From the NCBI GenBank assembly GCA_015231305.1, contig JADGBW010000013.1, positions 1 through 45,406 on the forward strand: a stretch of 45,406 nucleotides of DNA, read 5' to 3'. Below, piece after piece: positions 17,245 to 25,157 of the stretch (the first letter of the stretch is position 1; every line of letters starts with the position of its first letter). A program made the translations under genes and the position numbers. The notes under the pieces are model-generated. The model worked only from the letters and a program-made list of their open reading frames with translations, did no database searches and had not been told where the DNA came from. The DNA is from Magnetococcales bacterium. GTDB taxonomy: Bacteria; Pseudomonadota; Magnetococcia; Magnetococcales; JADFYX01.

Positions 17245-18183
17245 TTGCATAAACCAGATCTTAAAGTAAACTTTGCAGGAATTCAACTAGCCAACCCAGT
17301 GGTTTTACTCTCTGGATGTGTCGGTTTTGGCGAAGATTTAGCAAGACTGCAAGGTTTTGATTTTGCTAAAGTTGGGGCCATCTGTCTAAAAGGCACTACT
17401 TTAACTCCAAGGTTAGGTAACCCACCTCCAAGAATTGCTGAAACTGCTAGCGGTATGTTAAATGCTATCGGTTTGCAAAATCCTGGTGCAAAACATGTGG
17501 TACAGGATATTCTTCCACGTATAAGCCACTGGCCCACCAAATTAATTGCTAATATTGCAGGTAATAACTTTGATGAATATGGCGAGGTTGCTAGAATTTT
17601 TAATGATAGCCCAGTAGCAGGTATAGAGATTAATATCTCTTGTCCTAATGTTAAGGAGGGAGGGGCTGCTTTTGGTTCTGACCCTATTGTTGCTGCCAAG
17701 GTGGTTGAAGCAGTGCGTAAGGGTACTGATAAGCCAATTATAACCAAGTTATCGCCAAATGTTACCGACATAAGAACAGTAGCCCGTGCAGCAATTGAAG
17801 CAGGAACAGATGGTTTTTCTGCTATTAACACGCTTATGGGTATGGCAATAGATCTACCTAAAGGAGAGGCTGTGCTTGGTAATTTTCAAGGTGGTTTGTC
17901 TGGCCCTGCTATTAAACCAGTAGCTCTATTACAGGTTTGGCGGGTGTATGAGGTAGCTAAACCCCATGGCATTCCAATTATGGGCCAAGGTGGTATTGAA
18001 AATAGTAATGATGCTTTGGAGTTTATTTTAGCAGGTTCTTTAGCGGTTGGTGTGGGTACATCTCTATTTAAAAATCCCCTTGTAGGTAATGAGGTTGCCC
18101 AAGGTATTGAAGATTATCTGGCTAAAACAGGTCACAAATCCATAGAGTCTCTAACTGGAACATTAAAAGCCAGGAGCCAGTAA
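17245..18183 (+). CDS. pyrD: dihydroorotate dehydrogenase, class 1B catalytic subunit
   Basis: This FMN enzyme oxidises dihydroorotate to orotate in pyrimidine synthesis. The 312-residue protein shows class 1B features: LKGTTLTPRLGNPPPR, GLQNPG, NISCPNVKEGG (candidate catalytic base Cys133), ITKLSPNVTDI, INTLMGMAIDL, GGLSGPAIKP and GQGGIENSNDALEFILAGS. Class 1B enzymes normally pair with the iron-sulfur/FAD subunit PyrK, which is not in this window. The TTG start is supported by a GGAG site 8 bases upstream. The stop is immediately followed by the ispH ATG, so the two are co-transcribed. Confidence 0.92.
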   Translation: MHKPDLKVNFAGIQLANPVVLLSGCVGFGEDLARLQGFDFAKVGAICLKGTTLTPRLGNPPPRIAETASGMLNAIGLQNPGAKHVVQDILPRISHWPTKLIANIAGNNFDEYGEVARIFNDSPVAGIEINISCPNVKEGGAAFGSDPIVAAKVVEAVRKGTDKPIITKLSPNVTDIRTVARAAIEAGTDGFSAINTLMGMAIDLPKGEAVLGNFQGGLSGPAIKPVALLQVWRVYEVAKPHGIPIMGQGGIENSNDALEFILAGSLAVGVGTSLFKNPLVGNEVAQGIEDYLAKTGHKSIESLTGTLKARSQ

Positions 18184-19104
18184 ATGCGGGTGTTATTAGC
18201 AGAACCTAGAGGTTTTTGTGCTGGTGTTGACCGAGCTATAGCTATTGTTGAAAAAACTTTGGAAAAATTTGGTCCACCAATTTATGTACGCCATGAAATT
18301 GTCCATAATCGTTGGGTTGTAGATTCCCTCAAACGCAAGGGTGCGATATTTGTTAAGGAGTTAAGTGACGTACCCGATGAAGCCACAGTAATATATTCAG
18401 CCCATGGGGTTTCAAAAGCAGTTGAGGCAGAGGGTAGTGCAAGACCTTTGCAAGTATTAGACGCAACTTGCCCTTTGGTTAGCAAAGTCCATAGAGAGGC
18501 AGAACGGTTGGATAAAAATGGACAGCGTATTATTTTAATTGGTCATAAGGGACACCCAGAGGTTGAAGGAACTGTTGGTCAATTAGAAGATGGGCAGATA
18601 GAGGTTATATCGCAAGTATATGAAGTGGAGAAAATGTCCTCTAATCATAAACAAGAGACTGCTTTTATAACCCAAACCACACTTTCGGTAGACGAAACAG
18701 CAGACGTTGTAGATGCTTTAAGAAAGAAATTTCCTGGCATTAAAGAGCCAGGTCGAGAAGATATCTGTTATGCCACTCAAAACAGACAAAATGCAGTTAA
18801 GGCTTTGGTTAAAGAGTGTGACCTTATATTAGTAATTGGTGCGCCAAATAGTAGTAACTCAAACCGCTTACGAGAGGTTGCAGAGCGAGGAGGGGTGAAA
18901 GCACATTTAATTGAGTCTGCCCATGATGTTGATCTTGCTTGGTTAGATGGTGTGCACAGCTTAGGTGTAACGGCTGGTGCTTCGGCTCCTGAGATTTTAA
19001 TTGAGGAGTTGTTAGAGTGTTTATCAGATAGGGTAGAGCAGGTGGATGTTCTTTCGGTAAGTGAGGAAAATCTTGTTTTTCCCCTACCAACTATTTTGCA
19101 GTAA
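18184..19104 (+). CDS. ispH: 4-hydroxy-3-methylbut-2-enyl diphosphate reductase
   Basis: IspH (LytB) catalyses the last step of the MEP isoprenoid pathway with a 4Fe-4S cluster. The 306-residue protein has the three cluster cysteines: Cys12 (PRGFCAGV), Cys96 (DATCPLVSKVH) and Cys195 (EDICYATQNRQ). It also has the catalytic Glu126 in GHPEVEGT and the substrate loops SAHGVS, APNSSNSNRL and GVTAGASAPE. The ATG directly abuts the pyrD stop codon. Its products feed the polyprenyl diphosphate synthase encoded at 33883-34905. It is convergent with the DksA-like gene across a 66-bp gap with no clear terminator. Confidence 0.96.
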   Translation: MRVLLAEPRGFCAGVDRAIAIVEKTLEKFGPPIYVRHEIVHNRWVVDSLKRKGAIFVKELSDVPDEATVIYSAHGVSKAVEAEGSARPLQVLDATCPLVSKVHREAERLDKNGQRIILIGHKGHPEVEGTVGQLEDGQIEVISQVYEVEKMSSNHKQETAFITQTTLSVDETADVVDALRKKFPGIKEPGREDICYATQNRQNAVKALVKECDLILVIGAPNSSNSNRLREVAERGGVKAHLIESAHDVDLAWLDGVHSLGVTAGASAPEILIEELLECLSDRVEQVDVLSVSEENLVFPLPTILQ

Positions 19105-19170
19105 AGTTTTGAGTTATAAAAACAATTTTTAAGATTGATTTTTGGGTGTAGCCCTAATAAATTATTTATT

Positions 19171-19530
19171 TTAAGTAGTTTCCGACGATCTAGCACAACC
19201 AATACATGTAGGTATAGCTGGTTCTAGGTTAAGGCGTTTTTCATTAATAGGCTCATCACATTTAATACAGTAACCATAATCGCCATTTTCAATACGCAGC
19301 AGCGCCCCTTTAATACGTAGAAGCTCTAGTTCTCGACGGCGTTGGGTCTCTTGGGCCATAGACTGCATCTGTATGGCATCCATACGTGATAAACGACCTA
19401 CTTTGGTTTGGTCTAGTTCCACGGGATCTTGGGACTCTTTAGCAGTGGCGCAAATTTGGGTCAACTCTTTTTGCCTTGCAAGTATAAGCTTATGCATTTT
19501 GGTTATGTCAATTTTGAGTTCATTATCCAT
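19171..19530 (-). CDS. DksA/TraR-family zinc-finger regulator
   Basis: The 119-residue protein has an N-terminal coiled coil and a C-terminal four-Cys zinc finger: Cys88, Cys91, Cys109 and Cys112 in CIKCDEPIN and TCIGC. GDYGYC before the finger is typical of DksA-like proteins, which bind the RNA polymerase secondary channel. It is shorter than E. coli DksA (about 151 residues), and the coiled-coil tip is ELDQTKVGRLSRMDA rather than the DxxDxA type, so it belongs to the shorter paralogue group, not to DksA itself. The ATG overlaps the start codon of the divergent nuclease gene within CCATGG. Confidence 0.85.
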   Translation of the reverse strand: MDNELKIDITKMHKLILARQKELTQICATAKESQDPVELDQTKVGRLSRMDAIQMQSMAQETQRRRELELLRIKGALLRIENGDYGYCIKCDEPINEKRLNLEPAIPTCIGCARSSETT

Positions 19531-20068
19531 GGTTAAATTTCAATCTGTTTTCTTAAAGCTATTAAACCTATTGCTAGTTTTGTTGGTATTGGTATATCCC
19601 CAAACCACACTAGCTTATGGAGAGTGGAGAGGGCAAGTGGTTTGGGTTCAAGATGGCGACTCTTTGATAATAAAAAAAGGTAGTAAAAATATAAGAGTAC
19701 GTTTGCAAGGTATTGATGCTCCTGAAAAAGGCCAACCTTTTGCCCAAAAAGCCAAATATGCAGCCATAAAAATGGCGAAAAACCGTAATGTACGGGTTAT
19801 GGTTAAAGAGAGAGATAAATATGGTCGTACAGTAGCTAAGGTTATTCTACCTGATGGACGTAATTTGAGCTATACCATGGTAGAGAAGGGTTTAGCCTGG
19901 AGACATGTTCGTTATGGTAAAGATCCTCATCTAAAAACTTTGGAGACTAAGGCCCGAAAAAAAGGGGTGGGTATATGGGCAGATAAAAAACCGACTCCTC
20001 CCTGGGTTTGGAAGCGACAGCATAAAAAACAAAAAAATAAGCAGTGTAAGGTTAAGGGCAAAGAATAA
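19529..20068 (+). CDS. secreted thermonuclease-like (SNase) protein
   Basis: The 179-residue protein has a signal peptide (residues 1-29, long Leu/Val core, cleavage after TTLA) and a staphylococcal nuclease fold. Catalytic residues match the family: Arg58, Asp63 and Glu66 in VRLQGIDAPEKG, and Arg100 in KYGRTVAKV. Related features are GDSLIIKKG, LVEKGLAWRHV (seen as MVEKGLAWRH) and KKGVGIW. The C-terminus is Lys-rich. I choose the ATG at 19529 because it places the signal peptide at the N-terminus; longer in-frame starts would put 52 antisense-derived residues in front. It probably degrades extracellular or periplasmic nucleic acid. Confidence 0.85.
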   Translation: MVKFQSVFLKLLNLLLVLLVLVYPQTTLAYGEWRGQVVWVQDGDSLIIKKGSKNIRVRLQGIDAPEKGQPFAQKAKYAAIKMAKNRNVRVMVKERDKYGRTVAKVILPDGRNLSYTMVEKGLAWRHVRYGKDPHLKTLETKARKKGVGIWADKKPTPPWVWKRQHKKQKNKQCKVKGKE

Positions 20069-20079
20069 AAGGCGCTGTT

Positions 20080-20403
20080 TTAAAGCTCTGTTAGTAGCAC
20101 AATTTCGTCTTCACTTTCAATTATATAAAGGCCAATGTGAAAACCGTTTTTCTGTTCTTTGCAAAAGGATACCTTGCATGTATAGCGTGCTACACCAACA
20201 TCTTCAGTGATATCCAAAAACACCTCATTATCTTGTTTAAGCTGCTGTTGTGATAGTATGCCAAATCCATTTAAGCCTAGATTTAAAACCGTTACTTCAA
20301 AAAATGAGTTTTCAAAATATAGGGTTGCGCTCTCTCTGGTGTTTATACGCTCTGAGACTCTCGAACTTTTTATAATATCATGTTTAATTGATTGAGATGT
20401 CAC
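20080..20403 (-). CDS. PilZ-like domain protein
   Basis: The 107-residue protein consists of one PilZ-like beta-barrel. The first c-di-GMP motif is present as RINTR (Arg19, Arg23; RxxxR). The second motif, usually (D/N)xSxxG, is NLGLNG at 41-46, with Gly in place of Ser, so binding may be weak. The strands YTCKVSFCK and GFHIGLYI fit the C-terminal half of the fold. The gene starts with GTG overlapping the kdsB stop (GTGA at 20400-20403), so it is the last gene of the DUF3108-kdsB-PilZ operon. It converges with the nuclease gene. Confidence 0.65.
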   Translation of the reverse strand: MTSQSIKHDIIKSSRVSERINTRESATLYFENSFFEVTVLNLGLNGFGILSQQQLKQDNEVFLDITEDVGVARYTCKVSFCKEQKNGFHIGLYIIESEDEIVLLTEL

Positions 20404-21170
20404 TGTTTATCCCTCTCAAGTATTTTTTGCACCTTTGCAACATCCTCTGGTGTATCTACTCCTATTACCGCTTGAGAAATTTCTACAACACGAATTTTAT
20501 AACCATGTTCTAAAGCTCGCAGTTGTTCTAGGTTTTCTAATTGTTCTAACTGGGTTGGGGCAAGCTTTGCGAATTTTTGCAGAAAATCAGCCTTGTATAC
20601 ATATAGCCCTATATGACGTAGCATACCTAATGGTGCTTTTTGTGGATCTTTTCCCGTTGTATTATTTTCATTGTTATTACGGCTAAAGGGTATAGGTAGA
20701 CGAGAAAAATATAGGGCGAAGCCCTGTTTGTCAGCCACCACTTTTACAATGTTTGAATTTTTTACATCATCTATTTCTGTAAGGCTGTGGGCTAGGGTTC
20801 CCATAACAATAGTGTCATCGAGCAAAAGAGGTTTTACTGCTTGGTTTATTGAGTCTGGGTTAAGCAGGGGTTCGTCCCCCTGTACGTTTATAATTATATC
20901 GGCATTTAGCTGCCTTGCAGCTTCTGCAACTCTATCAGTACCGGATACATGGTCTAAAGAGGTCATTAAAACCTCGCCGCCAAAGCTTTTAACTGCTGTA
21001 AAAATTCTTTTATCGTCCGTTGCAACTACCACCTGGGTAACATCGGCTTGAGATGCCCGCTCATAGACATGCTGTATCATTGGCTTGCCAGCAAGTTTTA
21101 TAAGTGGCTTGCCCGGTAGGCGGGTTGAGGCATAACGAGATGGTATGACAACAGCAATGTTTTTGCCCAT
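20400..21170 (-). CDS. kdsB: 3-deoxy-manno-octulosonate cytidylyltransferase
   Basis: KdsB activates Kdo with CTP to form CMP-Kdo for lipopolysaccharide. The 256-residue protein has IPSRYASTRLPGKPL, GKPMIQHVYERA, VATDD, the region SGTDRVAEA, NVQGDEPLL, IVKVVAD, YFSRLPIPF, RHIGLYVY and QLEQLENLEQLRALEHG, with GVDTPEDV near the end. This is a complete, normal-length enzyme. Its ATG directly follows the stop of the DUF3108 gene, and its stop overlaps the PilZ gene. It shows that the organism makes Kdo-containing LPS. Confidence 0.96.
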   Translation of the reverse strand: MGKNIAVVIPSRYASTRLPGKPLIKLAGKPMIQHVYERASQADVTQVVVATDDKRIFTAVKSFGGEVLMTSLDHVSGTDRVAEAARQLNADIIINVQGDEPLLNPDSINQAVKPLLLDDTIVMGTLAHSLTEIDDVKNSNIVKVVADKQGFALYFSRLPIPFSRNNNENNTTGKDPQKAPLGMLRHIGLYVYKADFLQKFAKLAPTQLEQLENLEQLRALEHGYKIRVVEISQAVIGVDTPEDVAKVQKILERDKQ

Positions 21171-22004
21171 TTAATCATCATCCTCCATATATTCTTCTAG
21201 CTCGCCATGGCCTCCAAGTCCGTCAAAATATTCAACCAGATCAGCAGCTACACCACCCAAGCTTAAACGGGTTTCTACCCTTAAAGGCATACGCCTGTCG
21301 TCTGCTGTTAGCCAAATATCTATAGCTTCATCTTTAGTATGTAACCCGCCATTTTTGGGTATTTTAAGGGTAATTGGTATAACATTAAACCAGCCTAAAG
21401 AGGTGTTTTTCTCTGTTATTTTACCTACTTCCACTCTCATTAGAAACTCTTTTTTGCTGTGTATAGTAGGAAAACTATATGTATGGTGTGGTTTTAGCTC
21501 TGGCAAGCTGCGTAAGGTATAAAAAACTGCAAGGGGGTCGTTAATAATAGGGGATGAAACCTTTAGCTCATTGATTTTCTCGCCCTTGCGATGCCGTATT
21601 ACGGTGTAATTTTTACGGTTGAATTTATAATTTGTCTGTCTAACCCGTTTTTTAGAACGTTGGTCTTTGTTGTATATTTCTGTTTGATATTCTGCTGTGG
21701 CTGGCAAGTTGCCATCAGAGCTAAGTGTATCGCGGATATTGTGGAGCAGCTTTACCATGCCTGCTGCTTTAATTGTGGCTTCAAGTTTATATTTGCCTTC
21801 AGATGCCGATTTTCTGTCCATAGTGGCTAAACCAGCGGGTATACCCATCCAATGCACATTATATATAAGCCGTTCACCCACCATAGCGCCATATTTTGTA
21901 TCTGCCGAACTTTTATTTGTAAATATAGTTACAAAACAGAAAAAAGTGAAAAGAAAAATAGCCAGAGCAAATTTAGGCTTTAACATAAAAACAGAGTGTT
22001 GCAT
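21171..22004 (-). CDS. DUF3108 periplasmic protein
   Basis: The protein has a signal peptide (MQHSVF...FLFTFFCFVTIF...SSA, cleavage near residue 34). The mature part carries the DUF3108 pattern: GERLIYNVHWMGIPAGLATM, FYTLRSLPEL, IDIWLTADDRRMPLRVE and a C-terminal acidic tail ending EEYMEDDD. I prefer the ATG at 22004 (277 residues) over an upstream in-frame TTG, as it places the signal peptide correctly. DUF3108 proteins are exported and of unknown function; their neighbours often concern the envelope. Here the gene heads the operon with kdsB and PilZ. Confidence 0.8.
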   Translation of the reverse strand: MQHSVFMLKPKFALAIFLFTFFCFVTIFTNKSSADTKYGAMVGERLIYNVHWMGIPAGLATMDRKSASEGKYKLEATIKAAGMVKLLHNIRDTLSSDGNLPATAEYQTEIYNKDQRSKKRVRQTNYKFNRKNYTVIRHRKGEKINELKVSSPIINDPLAVFYTLRSLPELKPHHTYSFPTIHSKKEFLMRVEVGKITEKNTSLGWFNVIPITLKIPKNGGLHTKDEAIDIWLTADDRRMPLRVETRLSLGGVAADLVEYFDGLGGHGELEEYMEDDD

Positions 22005-22130
22005 TGAATATCCATATAAATTACTAGGCTGTGCCAAGTTAATTGAATTATTTTAATTTTAAACCATAAAAAACAGGTTTATATAGCTATTACATTTAAA
22101 AATAAAATATAAAAAAGCTTTTATTAATAT

Positions 22131-22240
22131 GGGTCAAGGGAGGTTATCTCCCTTGTGGGTTTGGGTAAAGCCCAAGGTTTTGCTTTTATTTTCAAAGGCA
22201 TGGTGGTTTGGGTGGGCTGCAAGCCCTCCCAAGGTTTTGC
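22131..22240. repeat. cluster of three GC-rich hairpins
   Basis: In the 332-bp region between DUF3108 and gmhB lie three palindromes: CAAGGGAG/CTCCCTTG (22135-22155), TTGGG/CCCAA (22161-22175) and TTGGGTGGGCT/AGCCCTCCCAA (22208-22232, one T-T mismatch). A 13-bp direct repeat CCCAAGGTTTTGC occurs at 22171-22183 and 22228-22240. It looks like a degenerate intergenic palindromic repeat family. The rest of 22038-22369 is AT-rich and shows no gene. Confidence 0.65.
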
Positions 22241-22369
22241 CTTTGATTTGAGAGCAATTTAAAAATGGAACAACCATACTAAAAAAAATCCTATTCTGTC
22301 TTTAAGTTTGAAAATGGTGTATTACTTTCTCTTTTTAAATGGTAGCTCTTTTATAACCGGGGAAAAAAG

Positions 22370-22909
22370 ATGACATCAGTAAATCGAGCGATAATCCTAG
22401 ATCGGGACGGCGTATTAAACGAAAATTGTTCAACCTATGTACAAAACCCCGACCAGCTAAAAATTATAACAGGTGTTCCCCAGGCAATTTTTAAACTAAA
22501 CCAAGCAAACTATAAAGTATTGGTTGCCACCAACCAAGCCTGTATTGGTAAAGGGATAATATCACCGGACACTCTAACAAATATTCACAAAAAATTATAC
22601 ACTGAAATTGGCAAGGCAGGCGGAAAAATAGATGCAATCTACCACTGTCCCCACAAAAACGAAGACAACTGCAACTGTAGAAAACCAAAACCGGGCATGT
22701 TAATAGAGGCGCAAAAGCAGTGGAGTTTTAACCCAGAGCAAACATGGTTTGTGGGAGACACCCCAAGAGACATGCAAGCAGCAAAAGGCGCAAACTGCAA
22801 AGGGGCGTTGGTGTTAACTGGCTTGGGTGCTGAAAGTGCAAACGAGGTAACTGACAACCCTCATTTTAATAACCTGCCAGAATTTGTAGATTTTTTACTA
22901 AAAGTATGA
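22370..22909 (+). CDS. gmhB: D-glycero-beta-D-manno-heptose 1,7-bisphosphate 7-phosphatase
   Basis: GmhB removes the 7-phosphate in ADP-heptose synthesis for the LPS core. The 179-residue HAD enzyme has the nucleophile motif DRDGVLNEN (Asp11, Asp13), the family zinc site Cys93, His95, Cys101 and Cys103 (HCPH...CNCRKP), VATNQ and the C-terminal VGDTPRDMQAA. All are intact. It stands alone after the hairpin cluster. With kdsB it completes the LPS-core theme, although hldE and gmhA are not in the window. Confidence 0.92.
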   Translation: MTSVNRAIILDRDGVLNENCSTYVQNPDQLKIITGVPQAIFKLNQANYKVLVATNQACIGKGIISPDTLTNIHKKLYTEIGKAGGKIDAIYHCPHKNEDNCNCRKPKPGMLIEAQKQWSFNPEQTWFVGDTPRDMQAAKGANCKGALVLTGLGAESANEVTDNPHFNNLPEFVDFLLKV

Positions 22910-22962
22910 CATCAGAAAATTGAGCAATAACTATAAAAACAACACTCAATATTAATGTAACC

Positions 22963-23035
22963 CTGTAGGAGCGCAGTTTGCTAGCGAATTTTGGTGGTAA
23001 CAATAAAATTTCGCGAGCAAGCTACGCTCCTACAG
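22963..23035. repeat. REP-like palindrome pair
   Basis: CTGTAGGAGCGCAGTTTGCT at 22963 and its near reverse complement ending CTACGCTCCTACAG at 23035 form a long imperfect hairpin with a short spacer. The core TGTAGGAGCG...TTGCTCGCGA closely resembles Pseudomonas-type REP sequences, which are propagated by RAYT transposases. No RAYT gene is present in this window. Confidence 0.75.
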
Positions 23036-23434
23036 TAAACATCTTACAAAAATAGTGTGTATTTTTACCTTTTCTCTATCTAAAGAATAAACCTATTTGG
23101 AACTCTTACCTTATTTCTCTTTTCATTGAAAAAGACATATTCTTCACCGTTCAAACGAGGGGAGGTAATTGATATATATGTTTTACCCTTAGTTGTTGAT
23201 ATTAGATATTCAGGTGGAGGTGTTGGTGAAGCTCATCCAGATTGTAGAATTAGTAGTTCAGCAAATTTTATGATACAAAAAGTTATATTAATGCACCAAA
23301 TAATAGTTAAGGTAAAATAAGAGTTGAGAAATAGATTCCTCTCACAGTATTGTTTTTAATCTATCTTGTTCGTCATAAATTATACAATTTGCTATATACA
23401 TTAAATATCAGGCGTTTTTAGTTAGCACTTATTT
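23036..23434. other. AT-rich region without a supported gene
   Basis: The stretch after the REP pair holds one short frame (23126-23320, TTG start) with no recognisable content. I see no promoter or RNA structure that I can support. It may be remnant DNA belonging with the decayed gene beside it. Confidence 0.4.
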
Positions 23435-23837
23435 TTAGTTTAGGTAGGATGTTAATTTATCTCGAAGATTACAGAAGGCTGTAAAATAGTTGGCTTTAAT
23501 TGCTGTAATTATTTCTTGGAGTGTTTCGTCATTATAGGTATAGGTGGTCATATTACGGCTATCAAACATAGCTAGCCAGATCTGCTCAGTTTTTTCACTT
23601 TGATTGATTGAAAGTAGATTATGTTTTAATGCTTTTTTTAAAATATCATGATTATCTTGAAAATTTAGTTCTCCTTGATATTCTAAAAAAGCCTTCAATG
23701 TTTTGCATGCAAGGTCATAATTATATTAAAACGTTTTTATTAATCCCCGTTCCTAAAACTCGTTAAGCTTTGACTGAGTCTGATAAAGGGTTAATTGTTC
23801 TAATACTTTGCTGTAGATCTGTAAATGTTGTTTCCAT
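23435..23837 (-). pseudogene. decayed HI0074-type nucleotidyltransferase substrate-binding protein
   Basis: The open part (to 23698) encodes residues like NILKKAL, EQIWLAMFDSRNMTTYTYN, the HI0074 signature (WLAML-DRN-TTHTYN). Reading further upstream in the same frame gives ERGLIKTF-stop-YNYDLACKTLKAFLEYQG. This is the family's helix RFEYxYDLAWKTLK with a TAA where Glu is expected and Cys for Trp. A second stop precedes it. The N-terminus METTFTDLQQSIRT, with ATG at 23837, lies in a different frame. So a frameshift and two stops inactivate the gene. The partner MNT nucleotidyltransferase is not seen next to it. It was probably half of a HEPN/MNT toxin-antitoxin pair. Confidence 0.75.
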
Positions 23838-23902
23838 ATGAAACCTTCATCTCGCATTCAACAATCCTTAAATACTTTTGAATCTTTTGAATTCTATTTG
23901 CA

Positions 23903-24859
23903 CTACATACAACAGCAGTTTCTGCCGCTATCTTTAGCTTTATATAGATTATTATCGGCCTGTTTTATTATATCTTCAAGTGAGCAAGTGTTGGATGATT
24001 CGCCAATGCCTATTGATACTGTGATGGAGGGGAGGGGGTCGCCTTTTTTTGCTTTTATCTCTTTTTTCTCTACGTTTTTACGCAAACGTTCTGCTACTTT
24101 TAGGGCATCTTTTGCGCTGGATTCTGGTAGTATAATCGTGAACTCTTCGCCACCGTATCTACCTGCTACATCCATGGGTCGGACTGTCTCTTTTAGTACT
24201 GCTCCTAGTGCAATTAAGGCTTGATCTCCGGCTTGGTGGCCTTGGGTGTCGTTGTAGTTTTTAAAGTGGTCTACGTCTAACATGATTACAGAAAACTTTT
24301 TACCACTCATCTGGCTGCGTGTGTATACCCGGTTTAATAATTTATCTAGCTCTCTTCTGTTTATCAGTCCTGTTAAGCCGTCTAACTGACTTAAACCTTT
24401 AAGGTTTTCTACTTCGTGGGAGCGGTCTATGAAACGTTCGTTGTCTGATATTATCCAATCGGTTAGTATAAAAAGTAGGTTTTGTGAAATATTAGCCGAT
24501 TTGCGAATTAAACCCCACAGTCGCTTTCTTGGTATAACAAGTAGGTGACAGGGTTGGCGAACAACCACTACAGCGGTAGCTTTGGTCTCTCCTAAAACTG
24601 ATAGTTCTCCTACTGTCTCTCCCACGTTTACTTGGCGTATGGGATGAGTGTCTATTGTTTCTAGGTGTATAGATAGGCTACCAGAAAGCACCAAATATGT
24701 GTTTTTATTTTCAGTGCCAACATCAATTAAAATATCACCGGGTTTGGTGCTTAAAACAGAACACTCTTCTAACTCGTATCTATAAATCTCAGGATCTATA
24801 TTTTGAAATAGTTTGCAGCTTTTAATTGCGTCAAGTTGATCGGTGTTAAGAGTTGACAT
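23903..24859 (-). CDS. cNMP-binding domain diguanylate cyclase
   Basis: The 318-residue cytoplasmic protein has a cyclic-nucleotide-binding domain (about 15-130; GDILIDVGTENKNTYLVLSGSL is the conserved first half) joined to a GGDEF domain (about 160-315). The active motif is GGEEF at 236-240, with DVDHFKNYND upstream, so cyclase activity is expected. RPMD at 227-230, five residues before the motif, is an intact inhibitory I-site. In the cNMP pocket, GELSVLGETKATA lacks the usual Arg-Ser/Thr-Ala, so ligand binding may be altered. It probably makes c-di-GMP in response to a small molecule or protein contact. Confidence 0.9.
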   Translation of the reverse strand: MSTLNTDQLDAIKSCKLFQNIDPEIYRYELEECSVLSTKPGDILIDVGTENKNTYLVLSGSLSIHLETIDTHPIRQVNVGETVGELSVLGETKATAVVVVRQPCHLLVIPRKRLWGLIRKSANISQNLLFILTDWIISDNERFIDRSHEVENLKGLSQLDGLTGLINRRELDKLLNRVYTRSQMSGKKFSVIMLDVDHFKNYNDTQGHQAGDQALIALGAVLKETVRPMDVAGRYGGEEFTIILPESSAKDALKVAERLRKNVEKKEIKAKKGDPLPSITVSIGIGESSNTCSLEDIIKQADNNLYKAKDSGRNCCCM

Positions 24860-25157
24860 GGTTTGTTAATGCTCCTCTAACCAAGATATTTTATAAATTT
24901 CCATATTAATGGCTGACAATTCGCAAGCTGCTGCTTAATTAGTATCGTTTCTTGGTTTTTTGTGTTCTGTATTTGTTTAAATGATCATATCATAACTACG
25001 TCACATAAAAAGACAAATGTTTATAACTATAACTATTTGTTGCAAAACATCTCATACTGCTGGCGAATCTGGGTTGACCAATGATTGGCTGGTGGTTAAT
25101 CTCATCCTAGCAATATTTTGGCCTCTCTTTTTGCTTTATATGGATAGCTAATAATTT
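24860..25157. other. divergent intergenic region before the acyl/glycan operon
   Basis: This region must hold promoters for the cNMP-GGDEF gene and the six-gene operon. It is AT-rich. An imperfect dyad (CAAATGTTTATAA / CTATAACTATTTG, about 25015-25050) is visible, but I could not assign a promoter with confidence. Confidence 0.35.

Noticed and set aside
19373-19528. N-terminal extension of the nuclease frame
   Set aside because: It lies antisense to the DksA-like gene and would place 52 residues before a clear signal peptide.
22963-23035. Rho-independent terminator of gmhB
   Set aside because: The hairpin is long and imperfect, lacks a T-run and matches REP consensus better.
23126-23320. 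Short plus-strand frame of 64 codons
   Set aside because: It has a TTG start, no ribosome binding site, no recognisable content and lies in remnant DNA.
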